From positions 20,246 through 84,245 of the forward strand of contig UQOJ01000001.1 in the NCBI GenBank assembly GCA_900542635.1: a stretch of DNA of 64,000 bases, in the 5' to 3' direction. A model generated the notes under the pieces. That model was not told where the DNA came from. It did not search any database and was given only the letters and a program-made list of their open reading frames with translations. Of the stretch, positions 15,960 to 26,780 are shown piece by piece (position 1 is the stretch's first letter; every line of letters begins with the position of its first letter). A program made the position numbers and the translations under genes. The stretch is from an uncultured Collinsella sp. (GTDB lineage Bacteria > Actinomycetota > Coriobacteriia > Coriobacteriales > Coriobacteriaceae).

Positions 15960-18518
15960 TTACTGCCCAAAGACCTCTTCGGCAATACGAGCGCTTTCGG
16001 CGGCGTCCTTGGCGTAGTAGTCCGCGCCGATCTGCTTGGCGTATTCGGGGGTGAGTACGGCGCCGCCTACGATGATCTTGACGCCCGGAACCTCGGCATG
16101 GAGCAACTTGATGGTCTCTTCCATGGCGACGACCGTGGTAGTCATAAGCGCCGAGAGGCCGACGAGTTTGATATCGCGCTCCTTGACGGTCTTGAGTACC
16201 TCCTGCGGATCGACGTCGCGGCCCAGGTCAAAGACGGTATAGCCGTAGTTGTCGAGCAGCATCTTGACGATGTTCTTGCCAATGTCGTGGATGTCGCCCT
16301 TGACGGTGGCCACGCAGATCTTGCCCTTGTCGGCGATCTCGCCGGCGGGCATCAGGCGCTTGATGGTGTCGAAGCCCACACGCGCTGCCTCGGCCGAGGC
16401 CATAAGCTGCGGCAAGAAGAACTTGCCCTGGTCAAAGAGAACGCCAACCTCGTCGAGGGCGGGGATAAAGTGATTGTTGATGAGGTCCATGGCGTCGTGG
16501 TCTGCCAGCAGACGCTCGGTCTCGGCAGCGATCTCGCCTTTGCGGCCCGAGACGACCATGCGACGAATCGGGTCGTCGTTGCCGTCGGTGCCGGCGGTGC
16601 CCGCGGCAGGCGCGGCATCACTCGATGCGGCCTGAGCTGCTGCCGGGTTTGCGGCGATCTTATACGGATCGGTCCAACCGGCGTAGCGCTCGATGTATCC
16701 GGTCGAGCCCTCGTCCTCAACGCTCAGGACGCGATAACTGTAGACGGTATCCATAAAGCGCTTGGAGCCCGGGTTCATGATGGGGGCGTCCAGACCCGCG
16801 CCAAAAGCGGCAGCCAAAAAGACCGAGCCCAGCAGCGGGCGGGCAGGCAGGCCAAAGCTGATGTTCGACACGCCGAGCGCGCATTTGACGCCCAGACGCT
16901 CCTTGCACAGGGACATGGCGCGTAGGATCTGCTCGGCCTGGCGTTGATTGGTCGAGGCGGTCATGACCAGGCAGTCGATGAGGATGCGGTCCGGTCCGAT
17001 GCCGTAACGGGCGGCCTCGGCCACGATGTGCTCGGCGATGGCGAAGCGAGCCTCGGCGGAATCGGGGATGCCGCCTTCGTCGAGCGTAAGGCCGACAACG
17101 TTGGTGCCGTAGTGGGCGACCAGCGGGAAGATCTCGTCCATGATCTGCTGCTTGCCATTGACCGAGTTGATGATGGGCTTGCCGGCGTAGCGGCGCACGG
17201 CGGCCTCGACGGCTGCGGGGTCGGTGGAGTCGATCTGCAGCGGCAGCAGCGTGGACCCCTGGAGCTGTTCGGTCGCCTGTTGGATGATCTTGACCTCGTC
17301 GATCTCGGGCAGGCCCACGTTGACGTCCAGAATGTCGGCGCCCTGTTCCTGCTGGCTGATGCCCTGGCTCACAACGTAGTCCAGGTCGCCGTCGCGCAGG
17401 GCCTGCTGCAGGCGCTTTTTGCCGGTGGGGTTGATGCGCTCGCCGATGACGGCGATCTTGTGGCCGTCGCAGGGAAGGTCCACGACCGTTTGAGCGCTCG
17501 TGACCGACATGCTGGGCTTGCGGCGGCGCGGGCTGGGCGTGTGGTTATCGATAAGCGTGCGCAAGGCCGCCATGTGCGCCGGCGTGGTGCCGCAGCAGCC
17601 GCCCACGACGCTCACGCCGTCGGCGATCATGCCGGCGACGGCTTCGGCGTATTCGGGGGCCTGGATATCAAAGACGGTATTGCCGTCGTCGTCCACGTGG
17701 GGCAGTCCTGCGTTGGCCTGCACCATAACAGGCTTGTCGGTAACGGTGAGCATACGCGCGGCGAGTCCTCGGAGCTCGGCCGGTCCTTGGCTGCAGTTGA
17801 TGCCCAAAACGTCGGCGCCGATGGCGTCGAGCGTGATGGCGGCAACCTCGGGACTCGTACCCAGGAATGTGCGACCGTCTTCCTCGAAGGTCATGGTGGC
17901 AAAGACGGGCAGGTCGGAGTTCTCGCGGCAGGCGAGGACGGCCGCCTTGATCTCGGCCAGGTCGGTCATAGTCTCGATAATAAAGAGGTCCACACCCGCG
18001 GCGACGCCTGCGCGCACTTCCTCGGTAAAGAGGTCATAGGCCTCGTCGAAGCTGAGGGTGCCCAGGGGGCGAAGCAGCGCGCCGATGGGGCCGATGTCAC
18101 CGGCGACGTAGCGGGCGCCGGCCTCGCGGGCACAGGCGACGGCCGCGGCAAAGACGTCTGCCACGGTGGCGGCACCGTCGAGCTTGTGGGCGTTGGCGCC
18201 AAAGGTGTTGGCGGTAATCACGTCGCAGCCGGCCTCGACATATTGACGTTGGATATCGGTGATAACCTGGGGTTCCTCAAAGTTGAGCAGCTCGGGCAGG
18301 GCGCCCGCCTTCATGCCAGCGGCCTGCAACATGGTGCCCATGCCGCCGTCGAACAGCAGGTGCCCCGTGCCCTCGATGGCGGCGCGCAGGCGATCGTCCT
18401 TAATGCGCAGATCGTCGATCGTGCGCGTCTTGTACGTGGCACCGTTGCGACGTGCGGCATCAACGGGTGCCGCCAATGCAGTGCCGTCAGAATCATGAGT
18501 GATAAGCGGAGTAAACAT
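15960..18518 (-). CDS. metH: Cobalamin-dependent methionine synthase lacking the reactivation domain
   Basis: An 852-residue protein with three of the four MetH modules. Residues about 50-330 are the homocysteine-binding barrel with the zinc cysteines in INCSQG and GGCCGTTP. About 355-610 is the methyltetrahydrofolate (pterin-binding) barrel starting IGERINPTGKKRLQQAL. About 655-852 is the B12 module with the cobalt-ligand motif GDIHDIGKNIV. The fourth SAM-dependent reactivation module is missing (E. coli MetH is about 1227 residues) and is encoded by the gene immediately upstream in the operon. ATG 18518 follows TAGGAGC. It transfers methyl from methyl-THF to homocysteine. Confidence 0.95.
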   Translation of the reverse strand: MFTPLITHDSDGTALAAPVDAARRNGATYKTRTIDDLRIKDDRLRAAIEGTGHLLFDGGMGTMLQAAGMKAGALPELLNFEEPQVITDIQRQYVEAGCDVITANTFGANAHKLDGAATVADVFAAAVACAREAGARYVAGDIGPIGALLRPLGTLSFDEAYDLFTEEVRAGVAAGVDLFIIETMTDLAEIKAAVLACRENSDLPVFATMTFEEDGRTFLGTSPEVAAITLDAIGADVLGINCSQGPAELRGLAARMLTVTDKPVMVQANAGLPHVDDDGNTVFDIQAPEYAEAVAGMIADGVSVVGGCCGTTPAHMAALRTLIDNHTPSPRRRKPSMSVTSAQTVVDLPCDGHKIAVIGERINPTGKKRLQQALRDGDLDYVVSQGISQQEQGADILDVNVGLPEIDEVKIIQQATEQLQGSTLLPLQIDSTDPAAVEAAVRRYAGKPIINSVNGKQQIMDEIFPLVAHYGTNVVGLTLDEGGIPDSAEARFAIAEHIVAEAARYGIGPDRILIDCLVMTASTNQRQAEQILRAMSLCKERLGVKCALGVSNISFGLPARPLLGSVFLAAAFGAGLDAPIMNPGSKRFMDTVYSYRVLSVEDEGSTGYIERYAGWTDPYKIAANPAAAQAASSDAAPAAGTAGTDGNDDPIRRMVVSGRKGEIAAETERLLADHDAMDLINNHFIPALDEVGVLFDQGKFFLPQLMASAEAARVGFDTIKRLMPAGEIADKGKICVATVKGDIHDIGKNIVKMLLDNYGYTVFDLGRDVDPQEVLKTVKERDIKLVGLSALMTTTVVAMEETIKLLHAEVPGVKIIVGGAVLTPEYAKQIGADYYAKDAAESARIAEEVFGQ

Positions 18519-18527
18519 CGGGGGCTC

Positions 18528-19316
18528 CTAATGGCTGGAATAGCAGGTGGTGTGGGCGGCGCGGAAGCGGCAGTGTTCGCGCATGCGGCAGATATTGCAG
18601 GTGGGGCGGCTCTGGGCGTCGTGGACCTCGCCGTCAAACAGACCGATCACCGCGGTCACGCTTTTGGTGGGCATGAGTAGGCTGGTGGGGGTGACGGTCA
18701 GGCCGATGAGCCGCGTGGCGTTGAGCGCATTGACGATCGAGCGCTGGGCCGAGAGCGGGCAGTCGCCATAGCCGGGACTAAAGCGCCAGTTGCCGGCGAG
18801 CCCATGAACGGCGGCGTCCGTCTTGACCTGCTGGTCCATTTGCTCAACGGCGGCTTCCACGTAAGCGGAGCACGCGGCGTCGAGCACGGCGCCCTCCAGG
18901 GGATGTTGGGCTCCCGTGGTGCGCAGGCGACGCTCGGCGTCCATGCCGAGGGTGCATGCCATGAGCGCGGCAAAGCGGGCATCTTTGAGATGTCGATAGA
19001 TATCGCGACCTCGCAGCTCAACGTTGGTGCCAACCAGACGGATGCTGGGCTCGCCCTGCTCGTCAACGCCCGTGGCATCGACGGCAAACACGCGTCGCAC
19101 GCCACGGGGCTCAATGTCCAGTTCCAGACGTTCAACGACAAGCTCAATACGTCGTGATAGTTCGGGCTCAATCTGCTGGCCGCCGTAACCCAGATACCGC
19201 AGCATCTCGGCACGGTCGACACGGGGACGGTGCGCGGCATCGATACGGTAAAGCGCCGGCGACGCAAGGTCGGCCGGCACTTCGACAGCGGTTGTATCGA
19301 TGTGCGGTTTTTCCAT
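18528..19316 (-). CDS. Separate methionine synthase activation-domain protein
   Basis: A 262-residue protein starting at ATG 19316, which overlaps the metF stop as TAATG. The segment RFSPGYGDCPL matches the SAM-binding RxSPGYxxxP motif of the MetH reactivation domain, and TPTSLLMPTKSVTAVIGL matches the rest of that site. It therefore supplies in trans the domain missing from the metH product nine bases downstream, reductively remethylating inactive cob(II)alamin. The C-terminus adds a cysteine cluster (CNICRMREHC plus a later Cys) that could hold a metal or an Fe-S cluster; this is inference. Confidence 0.92.
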   Translation of the reverse strand: MEKPHIDTTAVEVPADLASPALYRIDAAHRPRVDRAEMLRYLGYGGQQIEPELSRRIELVVERLELDIEPRGVRRVFAVDATGVDEQGEPSIRLVGTNVELRGRDIYRHLKDARFAALMACTLGMDAERRLRTTGAQHPLEGAVLDAACSAYVEAAVEQMDQQVKTDAAVHGLAGNWRFSPGYGDCPLSAQRSIVNALNATRLIGLTVTPTSLLMPTKSVTAVIGLFDGEVHDAQSRPTCNICRMREHCRFRAAHTTCYSSH

Positions 19317-20188
19317 TACCCCAGGCGCTCCATAATGGTCGCGGCGATCACAGGACGGTTCATAGTGTACAGGTGCAGGCCGTCGGCGCCGTGCTCCTTG
19401 AGGTCGCAAAGCTGGCGGGCTGCATAATCTACACCAGCTGCCTGCAGGCTCTCGGGGTCATTCTCGTACTTGGCGAGAATCTTGATGACGGGGGAGGGCA
19501 GCGACGCGCCGCACATAAAGACCATGCGGCTGATCTGTGACTTGCCCATAAACGGCATGATGCCCGCGGTAATGGGCACGGTGATGCCGGCCTTGTCGGC
19601 AAGCTCGCGAAAACGGTAGAAGCACTCGTTATCAAAGAAGAGCTGCGTCACAAAGAAGCTCGCGCCAGCGTCCTGTTTTTGCTTGAGGTGTTCGACCGAG
19701 AGGTTGAGATCCTCACAGGCAATGTGGCCCTCGGGGTAGGCTGCGGCGCCCACGCAAAAGCCGGCGTCGACGAGCTCGGGGATGAGGTCGCGGGCGTAGG
19801 CGTAGTCCGAGGCGGGCTTGTCGTCCTCGGTCGCGCCGGCAGGGAGATCGCCACGCAGGGCCAGGATGTTTTCCACGCCGGCGGTGCGATACTCGTCGAT
19901 CTTGGCGGCGATATCGGCGTGCGAGCGGCCCACGCAGGTAAGGTGTGCCACCGAGGGTGTATCGAATTCGCTCGTAATCATATGCGCGATGGGGGCGGTG
20001 GTGGCGCCGTTGCCCGAGCCGCCAGCCGAGCAGGTGACCGAGACAAAGCTCGGCGAAAGCTTGCACAGATTGCCTGCCACTTCGCGAGCCGTGTCGAGGG
20101 TAAGCTCGCCCTTGGGCGGGAACATCTCAAACGAAACGGGTGCGGTGCCCTGGGATGCTGCCTGCTTAAAAACCTCGTCGACGCGCAT
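19316..20188 (-). CDS. metF: Methylenetetrahydrofolate reductase
   Basis: A 290-residue enzyme reducing methylene-THF to methyl-THF, the methyl donor for MetH. ATG 20188 is chosen over upstream starts because AGAGGAGCACGAT precedes it and the length is typical. Family blocks include SFEMFPPKG with the catalytic Glu, VTCSAGGSGN, LALRGDLP, AAYPEGH and FFVTQLFFD. It is the first gene of the compact metF, activation domain, metH operon. No SAM riboswitch was recognised upstream. Confidence 0.97.
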   Translation of the reverse strand: MRVDEVFKQAASQGTAPVSFEMFPPKGELTLDTAREVAGNLCKLSPSFVSVTCSAGGSGNGATTAPIAHMITSEFDTPSVAHLTCVGRSHADIAAKIDEYRTAGVENILALRGDLPAGATEDDKPASDYAYARDLIPELVDAGFCVGAAAYPEGHIACEDLNLSVEHLKQKQDAGASFFVTQLFFDNECFYRFRELADKAGITVPITAGIMPFMGKSQISRMVFMCGASLPSPVIKILAKYENDPESLQAAGVDYAARQLCDLKEHGADGLHLYTMNRPVIAATIMERLG

Positions 20189-20614
20189 ATCGTGCTCCTC
20201 TAGATACGTAATAGTGTGATGTGTTGTAAGGATTCTACAGCACCACTGTGTCACGGTGGAGTTTCACTCGCTATTTGAGGATACCAATCAAAGATGCCTT
20301 GCTATCGGCTTTATCTATAACAGAGCGGCTAATCTGGGCACGGACTATAAAGACTGGTATCTGATGCAAAATACCAGTTAATAGAGCTCCATCCCAAATT
20401 GACTACCCTTAAACCATGGGGAGAGGTCTGCTATTTATACAGTTGATTGGCTGTTGAGGGTGGCAACGCCGCCTCGATAGGGTAACCTCATTGATTGGTT
20501 TCGCGACAGCAACATAACGGTAATGTCGCGGAAACACGGCGAGTCTAAGCTATGACTCGTTCGTTAGTAATCAACACCGCTTCTCACGCGGTGCCGATAC
20601 GAAGGGAGTTCCGT
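20189..20614. other. Divergent promoter region of metF and glnN
   Basis: A 425-base region, AT-rich in the middle. On the glnN side an inverted repeat (GTTTCGCGACA 20498-20508 with TGTCGCGGAAAC 20524-20535) lies about 80 bases before the start and could form a leader hairpin or an operator. The site GAAGGGAG precedes the glnN start. No gene is credible. Confidence 0.5.
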
Positions 20615-22702
<2,088 letters not shown>

Positions 22703-22731
22703 AGCGTAGCTGACATATCGTCACGGTATTG

Positions 22732-22766
22732 AGCCGGGGTCCGCATCGCGCGGGCCCCGGCTTTTT
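22732..22766 (+). terminator. Terminator of glnN
   Basis: AGCCGGGGTCCGC pairs with GCGGGCCCCGGCT and is followed by TTTTT. Confidence 0.93.
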
Positions 22767-22822
22767 GATTGCGAAGGACGTTTAGGAGTCCGTTTTGCAA
22801 CTGATTCGCCCACGTAATAAGG

Positions 22823-23050
22823 GGCCGTGGGCAAAAAACGTCAAATATGAGTACTGTCACAAGTCCTGTAGCATTATCTTTTTGCAAAATATGCAGTATT
22901 ACGCAACATATGTCCAAGTACTTAGCTGATAAACGCCTGCAATTCTTTCGCCGTAGGACCCCTGGCGTCTAAATCGCCTTCTGATGGCATGAAATCGCTG
23001 TAACTAAAATGGTAACAGTACTCATATTTGCCATTTTTTGACCACAGGCC
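22823..23050. mobile_element. MITE-like non-coding element with about 35-bp terminal inverted repeats
   Basis: The left end (22823-22857) and right end (23015-23050) are inverted repeats: the inner 26 bases match at 24 positions (core CAAATATGAGTACTGT at 22842-22857 and 23015-23030), and the outer GGCC-GTGG matches with a one-base gap. The roughly 160-base interior is AT-rich, has no reading frame and differs in composition from its surroundings. I saw no target-site duplication. Confidence 0.65.
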
Positions 23051-23067
23051 TTGCGATGATGCCGGGA

Positions 23068-23357
23068 TCCGCACCCTGTCGGGTTCGAATCCCGGCGCAT
23101 GGGTAGCAAAAAGCCCGTCACCGCGGGGGTAACGGGCTTCTTAATTTAAATGGTGCCCCCAGCGGGATGTCCGCGTGCGGCTGGCGCCGCCCGCATTCGC
23201 TGCGTCGCTTCGCTCCTTGCGTGCTGCGCTGGAAAACGCTTGCGCGTTTCCTCAGCTCCGCACCCTGTCGGGTTCGAATCCCGGCGTTGGGGAAGAAAAA
23301 AGCCCGCTACCGAATTGGTAACGGGCTGCTCAGATTCTGTGGTGCCCCCAGCGGGAT
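23068..23357. repeat. Tandemly repeated tRNA debris unit (about 190 bp)
   Basis: An identical 30-base tRNA 3'-half fragment (T arm GGGTTCGAATCCC) occurs at 23068-23097 and 23257-23286, 189 bases apart. Each copy is followed by a hairpin (AAGCCCGT.../...ACGGGCTT), then on the opposite strand by the 3' end of tRNA-Glu: 18 bases at 23151-23168 in the first unit, the complete gene in the second. The plus-strand fragments have no 5' half and cannot form an acceptor stem. Confidence 0.7.
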
Positions 23358-23416
23358 TCGAACCCGCGATATCCACCTTGAAAGGGTGGCGTCCTTGGCC
23401 GCTAGACGATGGGGAC
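23340..23416 (-). tRNA. tRNA-Glu (anticodon UUC)
   Basis: A 77-base gene including the encoded CCA. On the minus strand it starts GTCCCCA and ends TGGGGGCACCA (the acceptor stem pairs). The anticodon loop is CTTTCAA between CACC and GGTG, so the anticodon is TTC. The T loop is TTCGAAT. Confidence 0.97.
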
Positions 23417-23476
23417 AGCGGGAAAGAGTATAGCAGACTTTTTTAGTCGTTCACATATCGTTGGCAAACTGAAAAA

Positions 23477-23509
23477 CCACCACAAAGGTGCCTGTCCCCT
23501 TTGTGGTGG
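23477..23509. repeat. REP-like palindrome 2
   Basis: CCACCACAAAGG (23477-23488) and its exact complement (23498-23509) flank a 9-base loop. On the minus strand the centre reads AGGGGACAGGCACCT, the consensus shared with palindromes 1, 3 and 4. It lies just beyond the end of the murT-gatD gene. Confidence 0.7.
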
Positions 23510-23516
23510 TGGGGCG

Positions 23517-25691
23517 CTAGGGGAGGAGCTTCATGGCGGCGTCGTGGGCGGCGTGCTCGTAGGTGTCGTCGAGGGGCTTGAGCGGCAGCAGGGCGGCGGC
23601 CTGTGCATCGCCACGGCGCTCGAGGGCATGGGCGATGAGCCAGTCGGCGAGCTCGGGGTTCTTGGGCAGTGCCGGTCCGTGTAGGTACGTGCCGATGACG
23701 CCCTTGTAGACGAGACCCTCAAAGCCATCGTCGCCGTTGTTGCCGGTGCCCGTGACGACGGACGTTCCGAGCGGCGTGGCATCGGCGTCCAAAAGCGTGC
23801 GGCCGCCGTGGTTCTCGAATCCCACAAAGGGCTCGGGTGCCAGGTCGGTTTTGACGGCGACGTTGCCGATCAGGCGATCGGAGCCACGTACGGTTTCGGC
23901 GGCAATGACGCCCAGGCCCTCAATGCGATCCTCGCCCATATAGTACGAACGGCCGAGCAGCTGATAGCTGCCACAGATGGCAAGCAGCGTGCCGCCGTCC
24001 TCAACATAGGCCGCAACCTTATCTTTTTGAGCGAACAGCTCGTGTGCCACGGCCAGTTGGTCGCGGTCGGAGCCACCGCCCATCATGACGATATCGGCAT
24101 CGGTCAAATCAAGCGTTTCGCCCATACGGACCTCGTCTACACGCGTGGGAATGCCACGCCAGGCGCAACGGCGCTCGAGCGCGATAACATTGCCGCCGTC
24201 GCCGTAGAGGTTAAGGGCATCGGGATACAGGTAGACGATGCGCAGCGGGCGCGAAAGCTCGACTGGCGCGATGCCGACAGGAAGAGCGCTGCCGTCGGCA
24301 CGGGCTACGGCGCGCCCAGCAACAGCGTCGGCGGTGCCCTTCAGTCCGTCGAGCTCCTTGACCAGCGGCGGGAAGGCCGTGTAGTTGGCGACGGCGTAGA
24401 AGGTGTCATCGGTGGCCTCGTCTGCCACGGCGCCAATTGCCTGCGCGACGTCCGAGATAATCGCGGCATCGATGCCGGCGTACTTGAGGCGCACCTGCAT
24501 GTCGTGTGCGCGTGTGCCGCCGGCAAAGGCGACAAGACCCGGCGTGTCGGCGATGCGCTCAAAGTCGACGTCGTAGATCCACGAAACATCGTGGCCGTCG
24601 GCGTCGTTGTCGTTAAGGAAGAAAGCGCAGAGTCTGCCGCCCGCCGTCTTAATGGATTGGATCTGTCGATCGAAGCCCACGGGATTCTTGGCCAGGTTTG
24701 CCTCGACGGTGCGGCCGGCGATATCCCAGCGCCCCATACGACCACCGGCGGGCACATAGGCATCGAGCGTAGGCTGTAGAAGCGCCGTGTCCACGCCCAA
24801 CTCGTGCGCGGCAAAGAAGGCGGCGGCAACGTTATAGACCATGTACAGGCCATTGTAGCGTGTGGCGATGTGTGCGGCAGCCGCGTCGGGCGCAGATCCA
24901 AAGATCAGGTCAAAGCTGTAGCCGTCGCAGCCGAGCTCCACGCCCGTCACGCGACGGACAAGCGCGGGGCGGGCCCAGCCGCACGAGGGGCAATGGTAGG
25001 CGCCGAGCTGGCCGTATTGCACGTAGTCATACTCCAGCGGTGCGTTGCACTGCGAGCAAAAGCGCGAGTCGCTAATACGGTCGGACTCGGTGTTGGTGGC
25101 GCCGTCGATGCCAAAGGCAATACTCGCGTTGGGAACGCGCGCGGCAATCGAGGCGCACAGCGGGTCGTCGGCGTTGTAGATAAGCGTTGTTGTCGGCGAG
25201 AGCTCCAACGCATGGGCGATGACCTCCTGGGTGTGATCGATCTCGCCATAGCGATCCAGCTGGTCGCGGAACAGGTTGAGCAGCACAAAGTACGTCGGCT
25301 TGAGCTTGGGCAGAACGCGTACGGTGTAAAGCTCGTCGCACTCAAAAACGCCCACGCGCTTGCCGCTGCTGGTGTGCTTAAGGCCGCCGCGGGCCTCGAG
25401 CAGGGCACCCACCACACCAGGCTCCATGTTGTTGCCAGCGCGGTTGCATACCACGGTGGCGCCGCTGGCGGCAACGGCGTCGGCGATGAGGTTGGAGGTG
25501 GTGGTCTTGCCATTAGTACCGGTGATCACCACGCTGCGGTCGACAAGGCCGGCGAGGTCGCTCAGCAGCTCGGGGTCGATCTTCATGGCGATGCGGCCGG
25601 GGAGTACGCCGCCCTGGCGCTTAAGGACGGAGCGCAGCCCCCAGCGGGCGATATCGCTCGAGGTACAGGCAAGAGATGAGCGGAGGTTCAT
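23517..25691 (-). CDS. MurT-GatD fusion: lipid II isoglutaminyl synthase
   Basis: A 724-residue fusion of two proteins that are separate in S. aureus and S. pneumoniae. Residues 50-460 are MurT-like: the Mur ligase ATP loop GTNGKTTT (58-65), a four-cysteine zinc ribbon (Cys212, 215, 234, 237) inserted in the central domain, and NDNDADGHDVSWIYD (360-374) in the C-terminal domain. Residues 480-724 are GatD-like: a class I glutamine amidotransferase with nucleophile Cys573 in LLAICGSYQLLG and His671 in GTYLHGP. The complex amidates the alpha-carboxyl of D-Glu in lipid II, so the cross-link carries D-isoglutamine. It is third in an operon after two TPR-like genes (45-base gap). Confidence 0.93.
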   Translation of the reverse strand: MNLRSSLACTSSDIARWGLRSVLKRQGGVLPGRIAMKIDPELLSDLAGLVDRSVVITGTNGKTTTSNLIADAVAASGATVVCNRAGNNMEPGVVGALLEARGGLKHTSSGKRVGVFECDELYTVRVLPKLKPTYFVLLNLFRDQLDRYGEIDHTQEVIAHALELSPTTTLIYNADDPLCASIAARVPNASIAFGIDGATNTESDRISDSRFCSQCNAPLEYDYVQYGQLGAYHCPSCGWARPALVRRVTGVELGCDGYSFDLIFGSAPDAAAAHIATRYNGLYMVYNVAAAFFAAHELGVDTALLQPTLDAYVPAGGRMGRWDIAGRTVEANLAKNPVGFDRQIQSIKTAGGRLCAFFLNDNDADGHDVSWIYDVDFERIADTPGLVAFAGGTRAHDMQVRLKYAGIDAAIISDVAQAIGAVADEATDDTFYAVANYTAFPPLVKELDGLKGTADAVAGRAVARADGSALPVGIAPVELSRPLRIVYLYPDALNLYGDGGNVIALERRCAWRGIPTRVDEVRMGETLDLTDADIVMMGGGSDRDQLAVAHELFAQKDKVAAYVEDGGTLLAICGSYQLLGRSYYMGEDRIEGLGVIAAETVRGSDRLIGNVAVKTDLAPEPFVGFENHGGRTLLDADATPLGTSVVTGTGNNGDDGFEGLVYKGVIGTYLHGPALPKNPELADWLIAHALERRGDAQAAALLPLKPLDDTYEHAAHDAAMKLLP

Positions 25692-25736
25692 GAAACCGTT
25701 CCTAACGTAAACGACATGGTCGGGTCGAGTGCGTCA

Positions 25737-26780
25737 CTAAAAACCGTAGCGGCGCGCAAATTCCTGGGCAAGCTGCGACACGTCTTCGCAGGCATTGGCC
25801 CAGGGGGCAAAGTCGGGAGTGTCCGAGATAATGCCGTCCGCTTCCCAAACGGCCTGGTGCGAAAGATCCCAGGGATCGCGTGGCTCGGGCCGGCAGGGAA
25901 GGTACGGCGTCTGGTACATGGGGTTCAGCAAGAAGAACGCACCGCCCTCGCAACGGTTGGCAAACTCACGCAGCGCGCGTGTCGCCGGGCGCATCTTGTT
26001 TGTTTTGAACAGCAGAATCGTGCGGGCGAGCAGATACCAAGGAGAGTTCTCGAGCGCGTCAGCCCCGATCTCTTCCTCGAGCTGGTGGGCCAGGGCAAAA
26101 AAGCCGTCCTGGTCTTCCAGGCGAGCGAGGGCGAGCAACACGGTGCCTGCGGCTCGGGTGGGGTAGCCTTCCGCCTTAAGGACGCGGCGGGCGTAGTTGG
26201 CGGCAGCACGGTAGCGGGCGCTCGCCATGCACAGCTGCGAGATGGCCTCGAGCGTGTGGAGCCACCCGATAAGAGCCGGCTCGCTCACGGTAAGGTCTGC
26301 TGCGGTGATACCATCGGCCAAAACATTATTGGCCCAGTAGTGCGGGGCTTCCATGTCGAACCCGGGCACGCTTTGCTGCAGGTAATCGGCCGTGGTCGCC
26401 TCGAGCTTCATCAGATCGCCCAGGCAGGCGTCGACGGGCGTGTCCGCCAGGATGATGGCGAGCAGCTGCGCGTCGAGGACATGCACATCGATGCGGACGA
26501 TCTTGAGCAGCTCATCGCGCATGTCGTCGAACAGGCGATTGCGCGTCTGCTCGAACTCCTCGTCGCTGCCCATGTCCTCGATGCGATGGAGCTCGTCGAG
26601 CAGGTGGCGATGAACACCGGCATAGGACAGCAGCGCCTGGGCATGCTCGGACTGCGCATACTTTTGGGGATTCGCGCTAATGTCGTTATGGACAAGCTCG
26701 CGTGCTGCATCGGTGAGCTCGGGGTGCGACGCCAGATAGGTGCGCTCCAAGTAGGCGGGGATGTAGACGCTCGGATCCAT
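25737..26780 (-). CDS. TPR-like protein of unknown function
   Basis: A 347-residue, strongly helical cytoplasmic protein with no membrane segment. Its start ATG (26780) overlaps the stop of the preceding gene as TAATG, so the two are translationally coupled. Helix pairs such as YRAAANYARRVLKAEGYPTRAAGTVLLALARLE (about 190-220) resemble tetratricopeptide repeats, but no canonical TPR consensus runs throughout. I do not recognise a named family. Its fixed position before murT-gatD suggests a role linked to cell-wall precursor amidation or division; this is inference only. Confidence 0.7.
   Translation of the reverse strand: MDPSVYIPAYLERTYLASHPELTDAARELVHNDISANPQKYAQSEHAQALLSYAGVHRHLLDELHRIEDMGSDEEFEQTRNRLFDDMRDELLKIVRIDVHVLDAQLLAIILADTPVDACLGDLMKLEATTADYLQQSVPGFDMEAPHYWANNVLADGITAADLTVSEPALIGWLHTLEAISQLCMASARYRAAANYARRVLKAEGYPTRAAGTVLLALARLEDQDGFFALAHQLEEEIGADALENSPWYLLARTILLFKTNKMRPATRALREFANRCEGGAFFLLNPMYQTPYLPCRPEPRDPWDLSHQAVWEADGIISDTPDFAPWANACEDVSQLAQEFARRYGF

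Noticed and set aside
14331..16925. 864-codon plus-strand frame antisense to the UPF0210 and metH genes
   Set aside because: It is the shadow of GC-rich codons of two recognised genes and has no family features; the same applies to long antisense frames over metH (16944-18680), glnN (20564-22588) and the GH4/ychF region (36815-38452).
20189..20300. SAM or cobalamin riboswitch upstream of the metF operon
   Set aside because: The region before metF is short and lacks the conserved cores of SAM-I/II or the cobalamin box.
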